In this document: positions 11,795-22,875 of the stretch, piece after piece
Layout: each line of letters begins with the position of its first letter
Position numbering within the stretch: position 1 is the stretch's first letter
Assembly (NCBI RefSeq): GCF_040183065.1
Contig: NC_091132.1
Coordinates: 158,756,102-158,820,101 of the forward strand
DNA: 64,000 bases
Source of the DNA: Periplaneta americana
Lineage: Eukaryota > Arthropoda > Insecta > Blattodea > Blattidae
Direction: 5' to 3'
Notes under the pieces: model-generated
Seen by the model: only the letters and a program-made list of their open reading frames with translations
What the model was told of the DNA's origin: nothing
Database searches by the model: none
Program-made: the position numbers and the translations under genes

Positions 11795-12130
11795 CTAAAG
11801 AACATAAAGGAAACACAAGAAATAACTTCATTGAACTGTTGTAAACTTCACTTCATGTATATTAGCCATCAATCTGGTACTGCTTGGATGTGTTATGCTA
11901 CCGATTTCTGAAGACAATTGAAGGCAGAATGCGAACGAAACCTTAAGGAACACAAGCAACAATAGCCCATAACAATAACAAGTATTCGTTGTGAAATTAA
12001 GTTACAGAATATATGATTAGAGTTTGATTTATATCCTAGACCAAGTGCGAGAGTCTTTTCGAGTGGGACATTTTATAGGACATTTTACTATTTAGGGCAC
12101 TGTAAAGCAGAATTATAGAACACCTACCAA

Positions 12131-13785
12131 TATACTTACTTACTTACAAATTGCTTTTAAGCAACACGCAGGTTCACTACCGCCCTCACATAAGCCTGCC
12201 ACCAATCCCTATCCTGCGCAAGATTAATCCAGTCTCTATCATCATATCCCACCTCCCTCAAATCCATTTTAATATTATCTTCCCACCTATGTCTCGGCCT
12301 CCCCAAAGGTGTTTTTCCCTCCGGTCTCCCAACTAACACTCTATATGCTTTTATGAATTCGCCCTACGTGCTGCATGCCCTGCCCATCTCAAAAGTCTGG
12401 ATTTAATGTTCCCAATTATGTCAGGTGAAGAATACAGTCCATGCAGTTCTGCGCTGTGTAACTTTCTCCATTCTCCTCTTAGCCCCAGATATTATCCAAA
12501 GAACATTATTCTCAAACACCCATAATTTCTGTTCCTCTCTCAAAGTAAGTTTCACAACCATACAGAACGACCCGTAACGTAACTGTTTTATAAATTCTAA
12601 CTTTCAGATTTTTTGACAGCACACTAAATGACAAAAGCTTCTCAACCGAATAATAACAAGGCATTTCCCATATTTATTGTGCGTTTAATTGCCTCCCAAT
12701 TTGTTACTGTTGCTCCAAGATATTTTAATTTTTCCACCTCTTTCAAGGATAATTTTCAATTTTTTATGTTTCCATTTGGTACGAGTACAATATTCTGGTC
12801 ACGAGACATAATCATATACTTTGTCTTTTTCGGGATTTATTTCCAACCTATCGCTTTATTTGTTTCAAGTAAAATTTTCGTGTGTTCCCTAATTGTTTGT
12901 GGATTTTCTCCTAACATATTCACATCATTCGCATAGACAAGAAGCTAATGTAACCCATTCAATTCCAAACCCTGTCTGTTATCCTGAACTTTCCTAATGC
13001 CATATACTAGAGTAAAGTTAAAAAGTAAAGGTGATAGTGCATCTCCTTGGTTTAGCCCGCAGTGAATTTGAAAAGAATCAGATAGAAATTGGCCTATACG
13101 GACTCTGCTGTAAGTTTCACTGAGACACAATTAATCAAACCAATTTCTTTGGAATACCAAATTCAATAAGAATATTATGTAAAACTTCTCTCTTAACCGA
13201 GTCATATGCCTTTTTGAAATCTATGAATAACTGATGTACTGTACCCTTATACTCCCTATTTCTTCTCCATTATCTGCGGAATACAAAAAATCTGATCAAC
13301 AGTCATTCTATTACTGATGATCTCCAATAATTTCATCTACATATAGAGTTAATCTTCTCAAAGGAATATTGGACAAAATTTTGTACGACGTCAGCAAATG
13401 TGATATTCCTCGAAAGTTACCATAGTTAGTCTTGTCCCCCTTCTTAAAAATAGGTATAATTATGGACTCGTTCCATTGTTCTAGTACAATTTCCTTTTCC
13501 CAAATAGCAAGCACAAGTTTATAAATTTCGATAGATAATGTGCTTCCACCATCTTGTACAAATTCTCCTGGAATTTGATCGATACCTGGCGACTTGTACT
13601 TTTTCAGATTTTCTATCGCAATTTTGACATTAGAAAGTGTGGGTTCGGGTATAAATGGCTCAGCAGTTTGAATTTGAATTTCTTCCCGATAATTTCTATT
13701 TGGCCTTTGTACATTCAGTAGTTGCCCAAAATAGTTTTTCCATCTGTTCAGGATTGAATGAGTGTCAACAGTAACAAAATTTTAA
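12131..13785 (-). mobile_element. LINE copy with most of the RT domain (family L-a), broken
   Basis: This is the longest L-a copy, on the minus strand with its 3' end at 12131. From its 5' side the translation gives LNRWKNYFGQLLNVQRPN, then KYKSPGIDQIPGEF, WNESIIIPIFKKGDKTNY, CLSETYSRVRIGQFLSD, GLNQGDALSPLLFN, and near the 3' end GRPEGKTPLGRPRHRWEDN and LAQDRDWWQAYV. Frameshifts and stops separate the pieces. It lies in intron 1 of the zinc-finger gene, in the same orientation as that gene. No target-site duplication was identified. Confidence 0.9.
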
Positions 13786-13971
13786 ATGTCAATCCCGTGA
13801 AAATGTTATTCAACATAAAGACTGCCATGATTTATTCTTTTACAAACCTCATACCAATAGTTTAACAAATATCTTATTAAACATTGTACTCTTCTACGTT
13901 CTTAAACTGCCGACATTAGAGGGTCAATAAAGATCAATGGAATAACATCTATGCTACAAAGATTCACGACA

Positions 13972-14008
13972 CAATAATAATACAAAACAAATAAAAAAAA
14001 TAATAATA

Positions 14009-14038
<30 letters not shown>
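13972..14038. repeat. AAT microsatellite
   Basis: An imperfect run, mostly AAT, with one A-rich interruption. Confidence 0.9.
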
Positions 14039-14039
<1 letters not shown>

Positions 14040-14218
14040 CTCCTGTCATAAAGAGCACTATTTAGGTATATTTCACGCTCCTCCTTTTTCAACTGAGTCA
14101 GTATCATTTTTGTCAGTAATTCAATTAATATCTGGTCACTCCTCAACTTGGTCCGTTTTTCAAATCTATGTTTATCATTCTTGGATACTTTTACATACAT
14201 TAAGAAAGTGTATTACTA

Positions 14219-15360
14219 CTTTCAGATTGAAAGTACCAGTACATGAAAAACTTTATAATCTGATAATTAAATTAAATACTGGTAATTATAAAAGTCAGGA
14301 TTACTATGGTTTTTCAAATGTTTTATTGAAGTATATAAATGATGTTATTTTAGAGTCTCTATTGATAGTAATTAATCAACGTTTAGATCAAGGTAAATTT
14401 CCTGATGTACTAAAAATTTCTAAAATAATTAAACCTATGTACAAATAAGGGTGAAACGAATCTACTTTGAAATTACAGACCTGTGTCATTGGTACCGATA
14501 TTACCTATCTAACATGTTAGAGTGTGTTCAGTTTAAGTTGGTTATATATTTTGATGGGAATAATTTGATAAATGAGCAACAGTTCGGTTCTAAGAAAGGT
14601 AAGTCAACTGCATTAAAGTAGAAAGTTGTGTCATGGGTGATAAATGTATTAGAGTTAAAACCGAATGTGATGGCATGTATTTCCGATTTGAATACGGAAT
14701 TTGATTGCATGCCTCATTATGTACTGCTGAAGAAACTTTCATTGTATTGAGTACAAGGAGACGAGATTTTCTTTTGAATCGTATCTTACAAGAACACAGC
14801 AAGTGTTGAATTTCAAGGGAACGTATCTTCCCACTGTGCAGTTGATAATGTTGGAGTTTCTCAAGGCTCAATTTTGGATCCGTTTCTTTTTATTATTGCT
14901 GTCAACGATTTACTACAGAGGAGATCATTACATTTGCAGATGACACTATGGTTTTGAAGTGATTAGTGATGACTTTAATATGAGAAACACCTTCAATTCT
15001 ATGGAAATATGGTTCTTAGCTAATGTTTTAAGTCTAAATATTAGTAAGACTCAGACATTGTTATTTAGTCTTAGGAATGACACTGAATCTGGAAGGAGTA
15101 TAAAGTTACTAGGTTTTTGGATGGACGGAAAACTGACATGGAAATATCATATGCAGGAATTATGTACAAAGTTACGTAGGGTTGTCTTTTTTATTACGAA
15201 GTACGAAATAGTTCATTCCTGCTGGTACTCTTTTAAATGCATATATTAGTTTCTTTCAGAGATATTTGAATTATGGTGTTTTACTCTGGGTAATAGTGCA
15301 GGTGTTCAAGATGTTTTTATGCTGAATCACTTTATGTTTAATAAACCATTTTATTTATAT
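14219..15360 (+). mobile_element. LINE RT remnant, Jockey/CR1-like (family L-b)
   Basis: The plus strand reads INQRLDQGKFPDVLKISKII, then NYRPVSLVPI after a frameshift, then INEQQFG-x-KKGKST, VGVSQGSILDPFLFII and an AD-D-like box. A later reading (14959-15249) has LNISKTQTLLFSL and KLLGFWMDGKLTWKYH. This is the usual order of RT motifs in Jockey/CR1-type LINEs. Frameshifts occur throughout and the 5' end is missing. It opposes the direction of the host gene. Confidence 0.8.
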
Positions 15361-15589
15361 ATCTAAATCATTTTAATCAGGTATCTTTTACTGATGCACA
15401 ACACTAGAGGTACACATAATTTGGTTGTTTCAAGATACAAATTAGAAAATAGTTTAAATACTCATTATGTTATGGGGTTCAGATTTTATAATAAATGACA
15501 TCTATAAATTAGAAATATCACTAACATAAGAAATATTTTATATATCGTTAAAAAATTATTACTGAAAAAGAACTTTTACGGTGTTATTT

Positions 15590-16410
15590 TATTTTATTTT
15601 AAATCCACCACCAACAGAAGCAAGCTTCCAATTATAGGTGGCTTACATTGATACTTATACAAAATACATAATAAGAAAAAACAAAACTAACAACACAAAC
15701 AAAAGGAAGAAAGTAAGAAAGAAAGATACATAATAGATGATAGAATATAATATTGCAGCTAACATAGTGCCAAATGTCAATATAATAATGCAAAATTATT
15801 TCAAAACTATAGTAAAAAACATTGTAATACACTTATTCATAATTTAAATATCTAAGGAAATACAATTCTTTTTAATATTGTATGAAATTATTCAATTGTT
15901 AAACTAAAATGTAATTGAGAATCACAGTTTAAAGACAGAGAGTTGTAAGTATTACACATAACAAACAATGGAGAGTTCTTGTAGAAAACAGTTCTAGGAA
16001 TCGAAATAACAAAAGGTTGCGTATGACGTAATTCTGTTCTTTTTACATTGAACTGAAGGAATTTAAGAAAATCAAAGTTATTCAATATACTGTTAACAGT
16101 CTTTTAGAGTAAAATTTGACTAATTATAATTAATAATTATTAATCGTCTAGATTTTAAAGTTTTATAATAAAATTCAAAATGTAACTGATTATATGAAAT
16201 TTGCTTTTCATAAGACGAAACGTGATATTTTTTAAAATATAAATAATGTATAAATTTTTTCTTTATCCTTTGTAGTTGCATCTGCTGGGACTGGAACTGA
16301 GGTGACCACATTACAGACGCATACACTAGCTTAATCCTAACTCCTAAGTGACTACATGGAAAGTACTTTAATGTAGTAATTTTATATTGACAAATCCTAT
16401 GGCATGTATA
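15590..16410 (-). mobile_element. LINE 3' end, Jockey/CR1-like
   Basis: On the minus strand the C-terminal region of a LINE polyprotein is legible: VRIKLVYASVMWSPQFQSQQ, LQRIKKKFIHYLYFKKYHVS, then FNVKRTELRHTQPFVISIPR and NSPLFVMCNTYNSL. An A/T-rich 3' UTR follows to about 15590. It faces the L-b copy and may be a separate insertion. It is broken by stops. Confidence 0.75.
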
Positions 16411-16655
16411 TGCTAAATAGTGTATATAAATAAACAAACAGATAGCAGCACTTCATGTGAAAATTGATTCCTATATAGGCCTACAAACTCGAAGCCACAT
16501 ACAATTCATATTGCCATTCCAAATGATAACACATTACACCACACAGCTAATATTGGTGTGGGAATCTAGTTTGGTGTACTCAATATAACGTGGAAAATGT
16601 ATGCACTTCTCCCACTGTTAGAAAAAAACACACCCAGTAATACTTTTCAGTTTAC

Positions 16656-16751
16656 CTCTAATAAAGGCTTGTTATCTTCTGTTTCATGTGCATTATCATG
16701 AGGTTGTAGATCCAACGGGTCCACCTCAAGTTCCATCTTGATCAAATCCAT
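16656..16751 (-). CDS. zinc-finger protein, exon 1 (start codon)
   Basis: The ATG at 16751-16749 begins MDLIKMELEVDPLDLQPHD and runs 32 codons to a GAG|GTAAAC donor (16656/16655), phase 0. An acceptor (TTTCTTTCAG, ending at 16757) sits five bases before the ATG, so a non-coding first exon must lie further up the minus strand. The 'MDxIKMExEVDPL' opening is what I recall for cockroach zinc-finger genes. The plus-strand gene has the matching exon at 41417-41509. Confidence 0.88.
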
Positions 16752-17128
16752 CACACCTGAAAGAAATGTGAGTGATTGAGTGATTGAAAAGAAACACAGC
16801 AGCTGCTAAACACTTATTATAAGTAGCCATGAACTATTACTTCTTAATTTTCTAAACATATCGGAAACTAATAATATCTTACAGAAAAACTTGGAATATA
16901 TTTAGTACAGATATTACCACCTGTTTATTTTCATGCAATGCTGTCATGGCGGCCATACGGGACCATATGGTGTATAGGAACCTACAAGTTTTTAATGAAT
17001 CATATGGTAAGAGAAATTTCTGCCTATACAGAGCCATATGCCATATGCGTGCCTAAGTTTTGTAGGCCTACTTGGAGATCTATATTTTACACGGAAATCT
17101 GTATTGATCTTAGATTCTCACTTACTGT

Positions 17129-17131
<3 letters not shown>

Positions 17132-17159
<28 letters not shown>

Positions 17160-17401
17160 GTGTGTTATTTTACGACGCTGTATCAACACCTAGGTTATTT
17201 AGCGTCTGAATGAGATGAAGGTGATAATGCCGGTGAAATGAGTCCGGGTCCAGCACCGAAAATTACCCAGCATTTGCTTATTTTGGGTTGAGGGAAAACC
17301 CCGGAAAAAACCTCAACCAGGTAACTTGCCCCGACCGGGAATCGAACCCAGGCCACCTGGTTTCGCAGCCAGACGCTCTAGCAGTTACTCCACAGGTGTG
17401 G
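17132..17401 (-). mobile_element. tRNA-derived SINE, full length (family S-a)
   Basis: Read on the minus strand it starts CCACACCTGTGGAGTAACTG with a tRNA-like head holding a B box (GGTTCGATTCC), then a GGTTGAGG body with CCTTCATCTCATTCAGACGC, and ends in A-rich sequence. Flanked by ACTTACTGTTCC duplications at 17120-17131 and 17402-17413. Confidence 0.92.
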
Positions 17402-17689
17402 ACTTACTGTTCCTACTGTTCCTAGTATAATTATCTTACTTGATGTTTATGATCATAAAACGTCCATTGCTATAGCGCTGGAATCCAGAACTATAATTGT
17501 ATAATTTAAAAACACCGAAGTGCTGCTGATACACGCTCCAAGATTCATCAAGATACGTCTGCATCTACTGTGAGGACTTCATGGGATATTCTTTAAATCA
17601 CACTTATTTTGTAATTATGGAAATTTAAATAAAAACAATAATTCTTTACTTCCTTTTATATTATAAGATTTTAAGTAACGATTAGCAAG

Positions 17690-17850
17690 TTTGACCATGA
17701 AACAAGTGGGCCCGGATTCAGCTCCTAATTGGGATAAGTTACCTGGATGAGGTCTCTTCTGGGGTTTTTCCACAAGCCCATTAACAGCAAATGCAACCAT
17801 CGCAGTTGATGAAGCGTCGTAAAATATACACTAAAAGAACCATTAAGAGA
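17690..17850 (+). mobile_element. SINE S-a relative, diverged
   Basis: Recognisable parts are GGGATAAGTTACCTGGATGA, GGGGTTTTTCC and GATGAAGCGTCGTAAAATA; the tRNA head is mostly lost. Confidence 0.6.
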
Positions 17851-18315
17851 TGGTCAGAGATGTAGAGAGAGGAAAGTAAAATATATTTCAGGGTAGAAAA
17901 TAAAGAGTGTGGCGTATGGTCAAGAAAACAATTACCATGACAGCACTCTTTTCATGTACACTTGGTCAAAATGAAAGTGGCAGGTCTCTTGGGCAGCGAC
18001 AATTCTCTAAGTCACTTCGGGTGAGCACACAGTTCATTACCATAAACCTCCATGTGCCGCTTTAGACAACTCCGTAATACAAGGTGTTGATTTGGGCTAC
18101 CTCCACAGCATGCTTCCAATCTCCGTAGTGAATTTTCTGTTTTGACCTTTCTTTTATTTTTTACAACTCCTTTTAGTGTAATGTAATCAAATGAATTTGC
18201 TTATGTTAATTAATGTTACTTACAGATAATTACAAAATTGGTGAAAATTTGTGGTTATAATTCTTGGAAATCAGAATATATTTTGTTGTCAGAATTATGG
18301 TTTTTCTTCTTGTTT

Positions 18316-18562
18316 TTTTTTTAGTAGGTTATTTTATGACGCTTTATCAACACCTCAGGTTATTTAGCGTCTGAATGAGATGAAGGTGATAATGCCAGTG
18401 AAATTAGTCCAGGGTCCAGCACCGAAAGTTACCCAGCATTTGCTCATACTGGGTTGAGGGAAAACCCCGAAAAAAACCTCAACCAGGTAACTTGCCCTAA
18501 GCGGGAATCGCTAAGCTGGTTTCGCGGCCAGACGCGCTGACCGTTACTCCACAGATGTGGGC
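18316..18562 (-). mobile_element. tRNA-derived SINE (family S-a)
   Basis: Same family and orientation as 17132-17401. Flanked by TTCTTCTTGTTT at 18304-18315 and 18563-18574. The B box is damaged. Confidence 0.9.
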
Positions 18563-18574
18563 TTCTTCTTGTTT

Positions 18575-19314
18575 ACAATTACTACGTTTAGGCCCTGATG
18601 ATCACGGATTTAGATTAGTATAATAAACATATTTCCTGTAGCACAACTTGCGAATTAATTATAGCCAATTATTTAACCGTCAACATATTTACTGAATGTT
18701 ACTTAGGCAATAGAGTGCAAAGCAGCAGGGATAAATAAAATAATTTATACAGCATTTTAATATGAAAGCCCCTAATTGTCGTCTTTAGTGTTACTTCCAT
18801 CTAGTGTCAAAAGCTTCTATTAACAGGAAAAAAATAATAAAGCGAAAAGTATTCTAAGGATAAAAAAAATGAAGAAAACTTGTTATATTTTCATTGATGC
18901 ATAATAATAAACAAGTTTAGTAACTCCGTGAAGATTTGAACTTGCAACCTCACGAATTCTTAACTATCTCTCTACAAACTACGCTAAAAGTTTTACTGGC
19001 ATTGTAATGAGCAATGGTCACACTCCACTTGAGAATCTGTTATACAGTATACAGTGTTTTTGTTACAATATTCACGGTTTAAACACTCAGAACAATATGT
19101 CAGTAAATTTTATATTATTGTACTTCGTATTTAATTTATACGTAATGTCACAGCTGTCGTACCTACACAAAAATCGCTTGCACTCAGTCTTGTGAATCCC
19201 CTGTTTGTACTTTATAATCTGCTGTATAAATGGGCTAGTGTATATTTCAATTTCTTACACTCAACATCAATTTATATGAGTAATTTATACGATTGCATTA
19301 CCAAAGGAAGGCGA
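18575..19314. other. AT-rich stretch; one weak tRNA-like remnant
   Basis: At 18916-19005 the minus strand has an A-box-like TAGCGTAGTTTGTAGAG and a B-box-like AAGTTCAAATC, so it may be an old tRNA-derived head. Otherwise nothing is recognised. Confidence 0.3.
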
Positions 19315-19323
19315 CTAGTAATG

Positions 19324-20129
19324 GCTTTCAGGAATGTTTGTCCAAACATTTTCGTCCAATACAATATTTCGTCCAAATTTCTATGACCAACACATTTAAG
19401 TTCAGTGGAATAAGTCCATAGCATTTTCGTCCAAGACTCAATTTCGTTCAGATATTTTTTAGTCCACAAAAATTTAGTCCAATATACATATTGTCCAATC
19501 GTCATTGATTTTGGATAATCAGATACTAGAAGCACATTTTAAACAGAAGCCCACAATATAATAGCAAATAATGGAAAACTAAAAAATGGACAGGTGTTGG
19601 CTAGGAAAATGCATACATTAGTTTTATTTAAAATTATCAGGTATGGATCCCAAAGTAATTAGTTAAAAAAGACGGCTACTCTTATCAACACCACTCTTAT
19701 AATAAGGATCGAACCAGGATATATTGGCGATGTGAGAATTGGTCAACCTGTAATGAAATTACACAGCAAGCCAATGAACGCCGAAGATGGAAATTAAAGA
19801 AGGAAATTACACTTTCCAAGAAGGAACTGCAATGAATGCATGATCTTTGTTCTTTGAAATAACGGAAAATAAATCTGATGTTTTATTTTACTGATTTTTT
19901 TTTTTGTATTCAACATAGCTACGAAAATTTCAAGTAAATAAATTAGGACTAAATCAGATAAGGACAAAATATACAGCCTATAGGACGAAATTTCACATAA
20001 TACTAAAATGACAAGGACGAAAGATTTGTGGACAAAATTTGGTGCAGGACAAACATGTAACTGGACAAACATAAAATTAGGACTAAATTATGAATGGACG
20101 AAGACGTAATGGATTAACATTCTGCTAAC
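19324..20129. mobile_element. unclassified non-autonomous DNA transposon, 806 bp
   Basis: Flanked by the 9-bp duplication CTAGTAATG (19315-19323 and 20130-20138). The left end GCTTTCAGGAATGTTTGTCC matches the reverse complement of the right end (GTTAGCAGAATGTTAATCC) with one gap. Inside the left 170 bases, TTTCGTCCAA-like motifs occur about nine times; inside the right 170 bases the inverse (GGACGAAAT-like) occurs about eight times. No transposase reading is present. A 9-bp TSD is typical of Mutator-like elements, but the class is open. Confidence 0.8.
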
Positions 20130-20138
20130 CTAGTAATG

Positions 20139-21136
20139 ACCCCACCCCCAACAAAACACTACGGGCCAGCATAGGAGAATGGGTGTTTTTTAAATAGTGA
20201 TATCTAGTGGAGGTAATGGAAAAATAAGACAATACTCTGTCTCTCCTCGTTCCTCCACTCTCTTCCCCTGCTCTCTTTCCTATTCCTTACTTCATCTCTC
20301 ATCTCATTTCTTTATTCCTCTTTTCCTCAACCCACTCTGTATTGTACACTATTTTATGTGCAGATTTGAACTGCGACAATACCAATTGATGTTCTGGAGT
20401 CTTGTATTCAACCATCTGAGCTGCAATGGCTGGTTGTGAAACACAGTTACAAATATTTCTCAAAGGAGTGAATTGTAGCGAGAAAACTTTCTGGAGAATG
20501 ATACATAATTCCTAAGAATGACTTTATGGTCCAGACCAAGTTTTGAATGGAAAATCCTAGAATTAAAATAATCGTTATTCGTAAAAACTCATATCATAAC
20601 ATCCAGGGGAAATTATCGTAACGAATGTGATATGAATCTATATGTTGGTAAAGCTGCAACGTGAATGGCGAAGTAATATATAAAATTTGAACATTCTATG
20701 AATAGCAAATATGGCGTGTCCAGGTTGCCACATGAGCTTGTGCAACAATATAGAGAAGGGAGAACAAGTGTTTCATTTTATAATAGCACACTGGCGTAAT
20801 GAGATTCCACTGCGGAAAGTACATATATACAGGACAAAGAAAGCTGCACTTAGCTGATTGTTTAACATATTTGAGATAACTTGCCAGGAAGTGCGCAGCT
20901 ATGTACCAAGGTATGTTATGAGGAATAGGTAGCCATTTCGTGTAAGTGATATCTTGCGGATTACTTTTATTTATTTCAACGCTCGGTTTCCTACTGGGAA
21001 GCAGGAGCGAAGATGATTTTATTATAGTTCTGTTTAATGCTTTTTTAAAAGTTCTTACGTTAACTATTAGCCATTAGAAAACAAAAAAAAAATTATTTAA
21101 ACGCAAGTATCACATCCAAAAGAGTATCAACCATTA
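20139..21136. other. no gene or element recognised
   Basis: A short pyrimidine-rich stretch occurs at 20235-20340. No reading frame with a recognisable domain is seen. Confidence 0.5.
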
Positions 21137-21155
21137 TATAATAATAATAATAATA

Positions 21156-21204
<49 letters not shown>
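21137..21204. repeat. palindromic (AAT)n(ATT)n microsatellite
   Basis: About seven AAT units join about 14 ATT units at 21156, so the array can fold back on itself. Confidence 0.95.
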
Positions 21205-21205
<1 letters not shown>

Positions 21206-21787
21206 ACTAACCAATCCAAAACATGCGTTTCCTCTACCACACCTTGTATTTGAGAATCAGGCTGCCAACAAGAATCGACTGTGAGAATCGCGCTGTAATT
21301 TCCCAGTTATCAGGAATGCTGAGATTTACTCTGCTTGTATAGGATTTTCGGTCCTAGGGCTACAGTATATTCCGTTTTGTATTTTCAAAATAAGTGCTAA
21401 TATAATTCTGCCATCGTTTATTTCCTGTGTCATGTTCCTTCTTATAAAGGCAAAATATGCAACATTGTAAGTAACACACAAATATTACAGCTACTTGGAA
21501 GATGCAACCTTCCCAAATTAACAAGCAAACGAAATAGCGGATAAGTCCGTGCGCTAGTATATTCGCTGTGACAAAAATGTAGAAATAAACACAGTCTTAT
21601 ATTGTTCTTCATACTTTTAATAGGTCTACTTACAAAATCAATCCTCTGATTGAGGTTCTGAGTGATATGTACATCTATTATCAGGCAGTACATCTCACTT
21701 GACGATATGTGTCAGAGGAAGAACAATTATTGTTTGTATGCATATGAAGTCTGACTAGTGTAATATGTAGCTAGTCGACCGATATAT
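21205..21787. other. no gene or element recognised
   Basis: No supported coding region. The minus-strand reading at 21442-21693 has no known domain. Confidence 0.5.
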
Positions 21788-22055
21788 GCAATGGAGGGGG
21801 AAAGGAACTGGCCACCCTATCCCATTATCTTCTGGCCTAGATGCCTCGTAAGTGTTGCCTTCTTGTTATCACTTGTGAGGTTAAGACCTGTCTTCGGACA
21901 GTTGACTAAACAACAACGTTCATCAGTGACTGATGTTGTTTAGTCAACTGTCCGAGGACAGGTTGAAATCTCATAAATGACACAAATAAGGCATCACTCA
22001 TGAGGCAACTACTTAAGCAAGAAGATAATGACGTATGGTGGCTAGTTCTTCCCCG
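21788..22055. repeat. fold-back pair of a dispersed repeat
   Basis: Two inverted arms (about 21788-21914 and 21933-22055) meet at GTTGTTTAGTCAACTGTCC and its complement. Both carry CTCA-AAGTG/ATGAGGC-type blocks and AAGATAATG. A single-arm copy is at 56690-56815. Confidence 0.8.
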
Positions 22056-22355
22056 TGTTTAATACTTTTCCTAAAACTAAAACGTGCCACGAAACAGCGG
22101 TAATAGTGAAACAGATGTAATGAAAATAGAACGACGGTTATATTCGAGTCTGAAGTTAATGTTGAACTCATCCTACACGCTAGAGGTTAAAATTGCAACT
22201 TACCTTTTCCAAAATTGCAATCCTACGAAACAATATGAACAACGTACGTATACTGAATTTCAGATGCATTGTTTAAAGTAAACAGAATTCAGTTAGCCCG
22301 TATTGTTGCATTTCATGTAACTGGAGTCTACGTCATAATCAAACATAACCTATAC

Positions 22356-22867
22356 CAGCGTTTCTCAAACTTTTTTCAAGTGGAGACCACTTTTTAAAGT
22401 CAGAACACTTCCGCGGACCACCTTACTCTTGTATCCTTCCAAAGCAAATTTATCATTTTCGTAGCATATTTTAATATCAGTATACTTATATTTTAAAATT
22501 GAATTAAGGTTCGGTTCTTTGGTCCTCTGTTATGAATTCGGGTGGTCCCTGGCTGGGTTACAGGCGCGGCGCCAGATGTGCAGGGAAAAGATGCGAGAAA
22601 CACGTGTATAGTGCTTTAAATCCCTGTTTTGTTGCTGAGAGTAGAGTGGGAAGTCAATAGATGGGTAGGGTAAGAATCTCAGTACTTGGAGAAAAAGTTA
22701 AAGTTAAATTCGATTGCCTGTGTCATTTTCAAACTCTGAGATTTTAAGCTATAGTGTGATACGCAATTCGTTTGAATTTTATTTTTTCTTCTGTATTTTT
22801 TGAAGGACCACAAGGGCAGACCTGGAGGACCACAGGTGGTCCACGGATCATAGTTTGAGAAACGCTG
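22356..22867. mobile_element. hAT-type MITE, 512 bp
   Basis: Left end CAGCGTTTCTCAAACTT and right end AGTTTGAGAAACGCTG are inverted. The flanks are ACCTATAC (22348-22355) and CCCTATAC (22868-22875), an 8-bp duplication with one change. No transposase inside. Confidence 0.9.
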
Positions 22868-22875
22868 CCCTATAC

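Larger units (their letters stand above)
11795..16655 (-). other. intron 1 of the zinc-finger gene
   Basis: The donor is GAG|GTAAAC at 16656/16655 and the acceptor is TTCTTTAG at 11795; phase 0. The 4.9-kb intron is mostly LINE debris (12131-13785, 14219-15360, 15590-16410) and one AAT microsatellite. Confidence 0.75.

Noticed and set aside
19272-20072. Minus-strand readings with repeated W-T-K residues
   Set aside because: They arise from the repeated subterminal TCGTCCAA motif of the DNA transposon.
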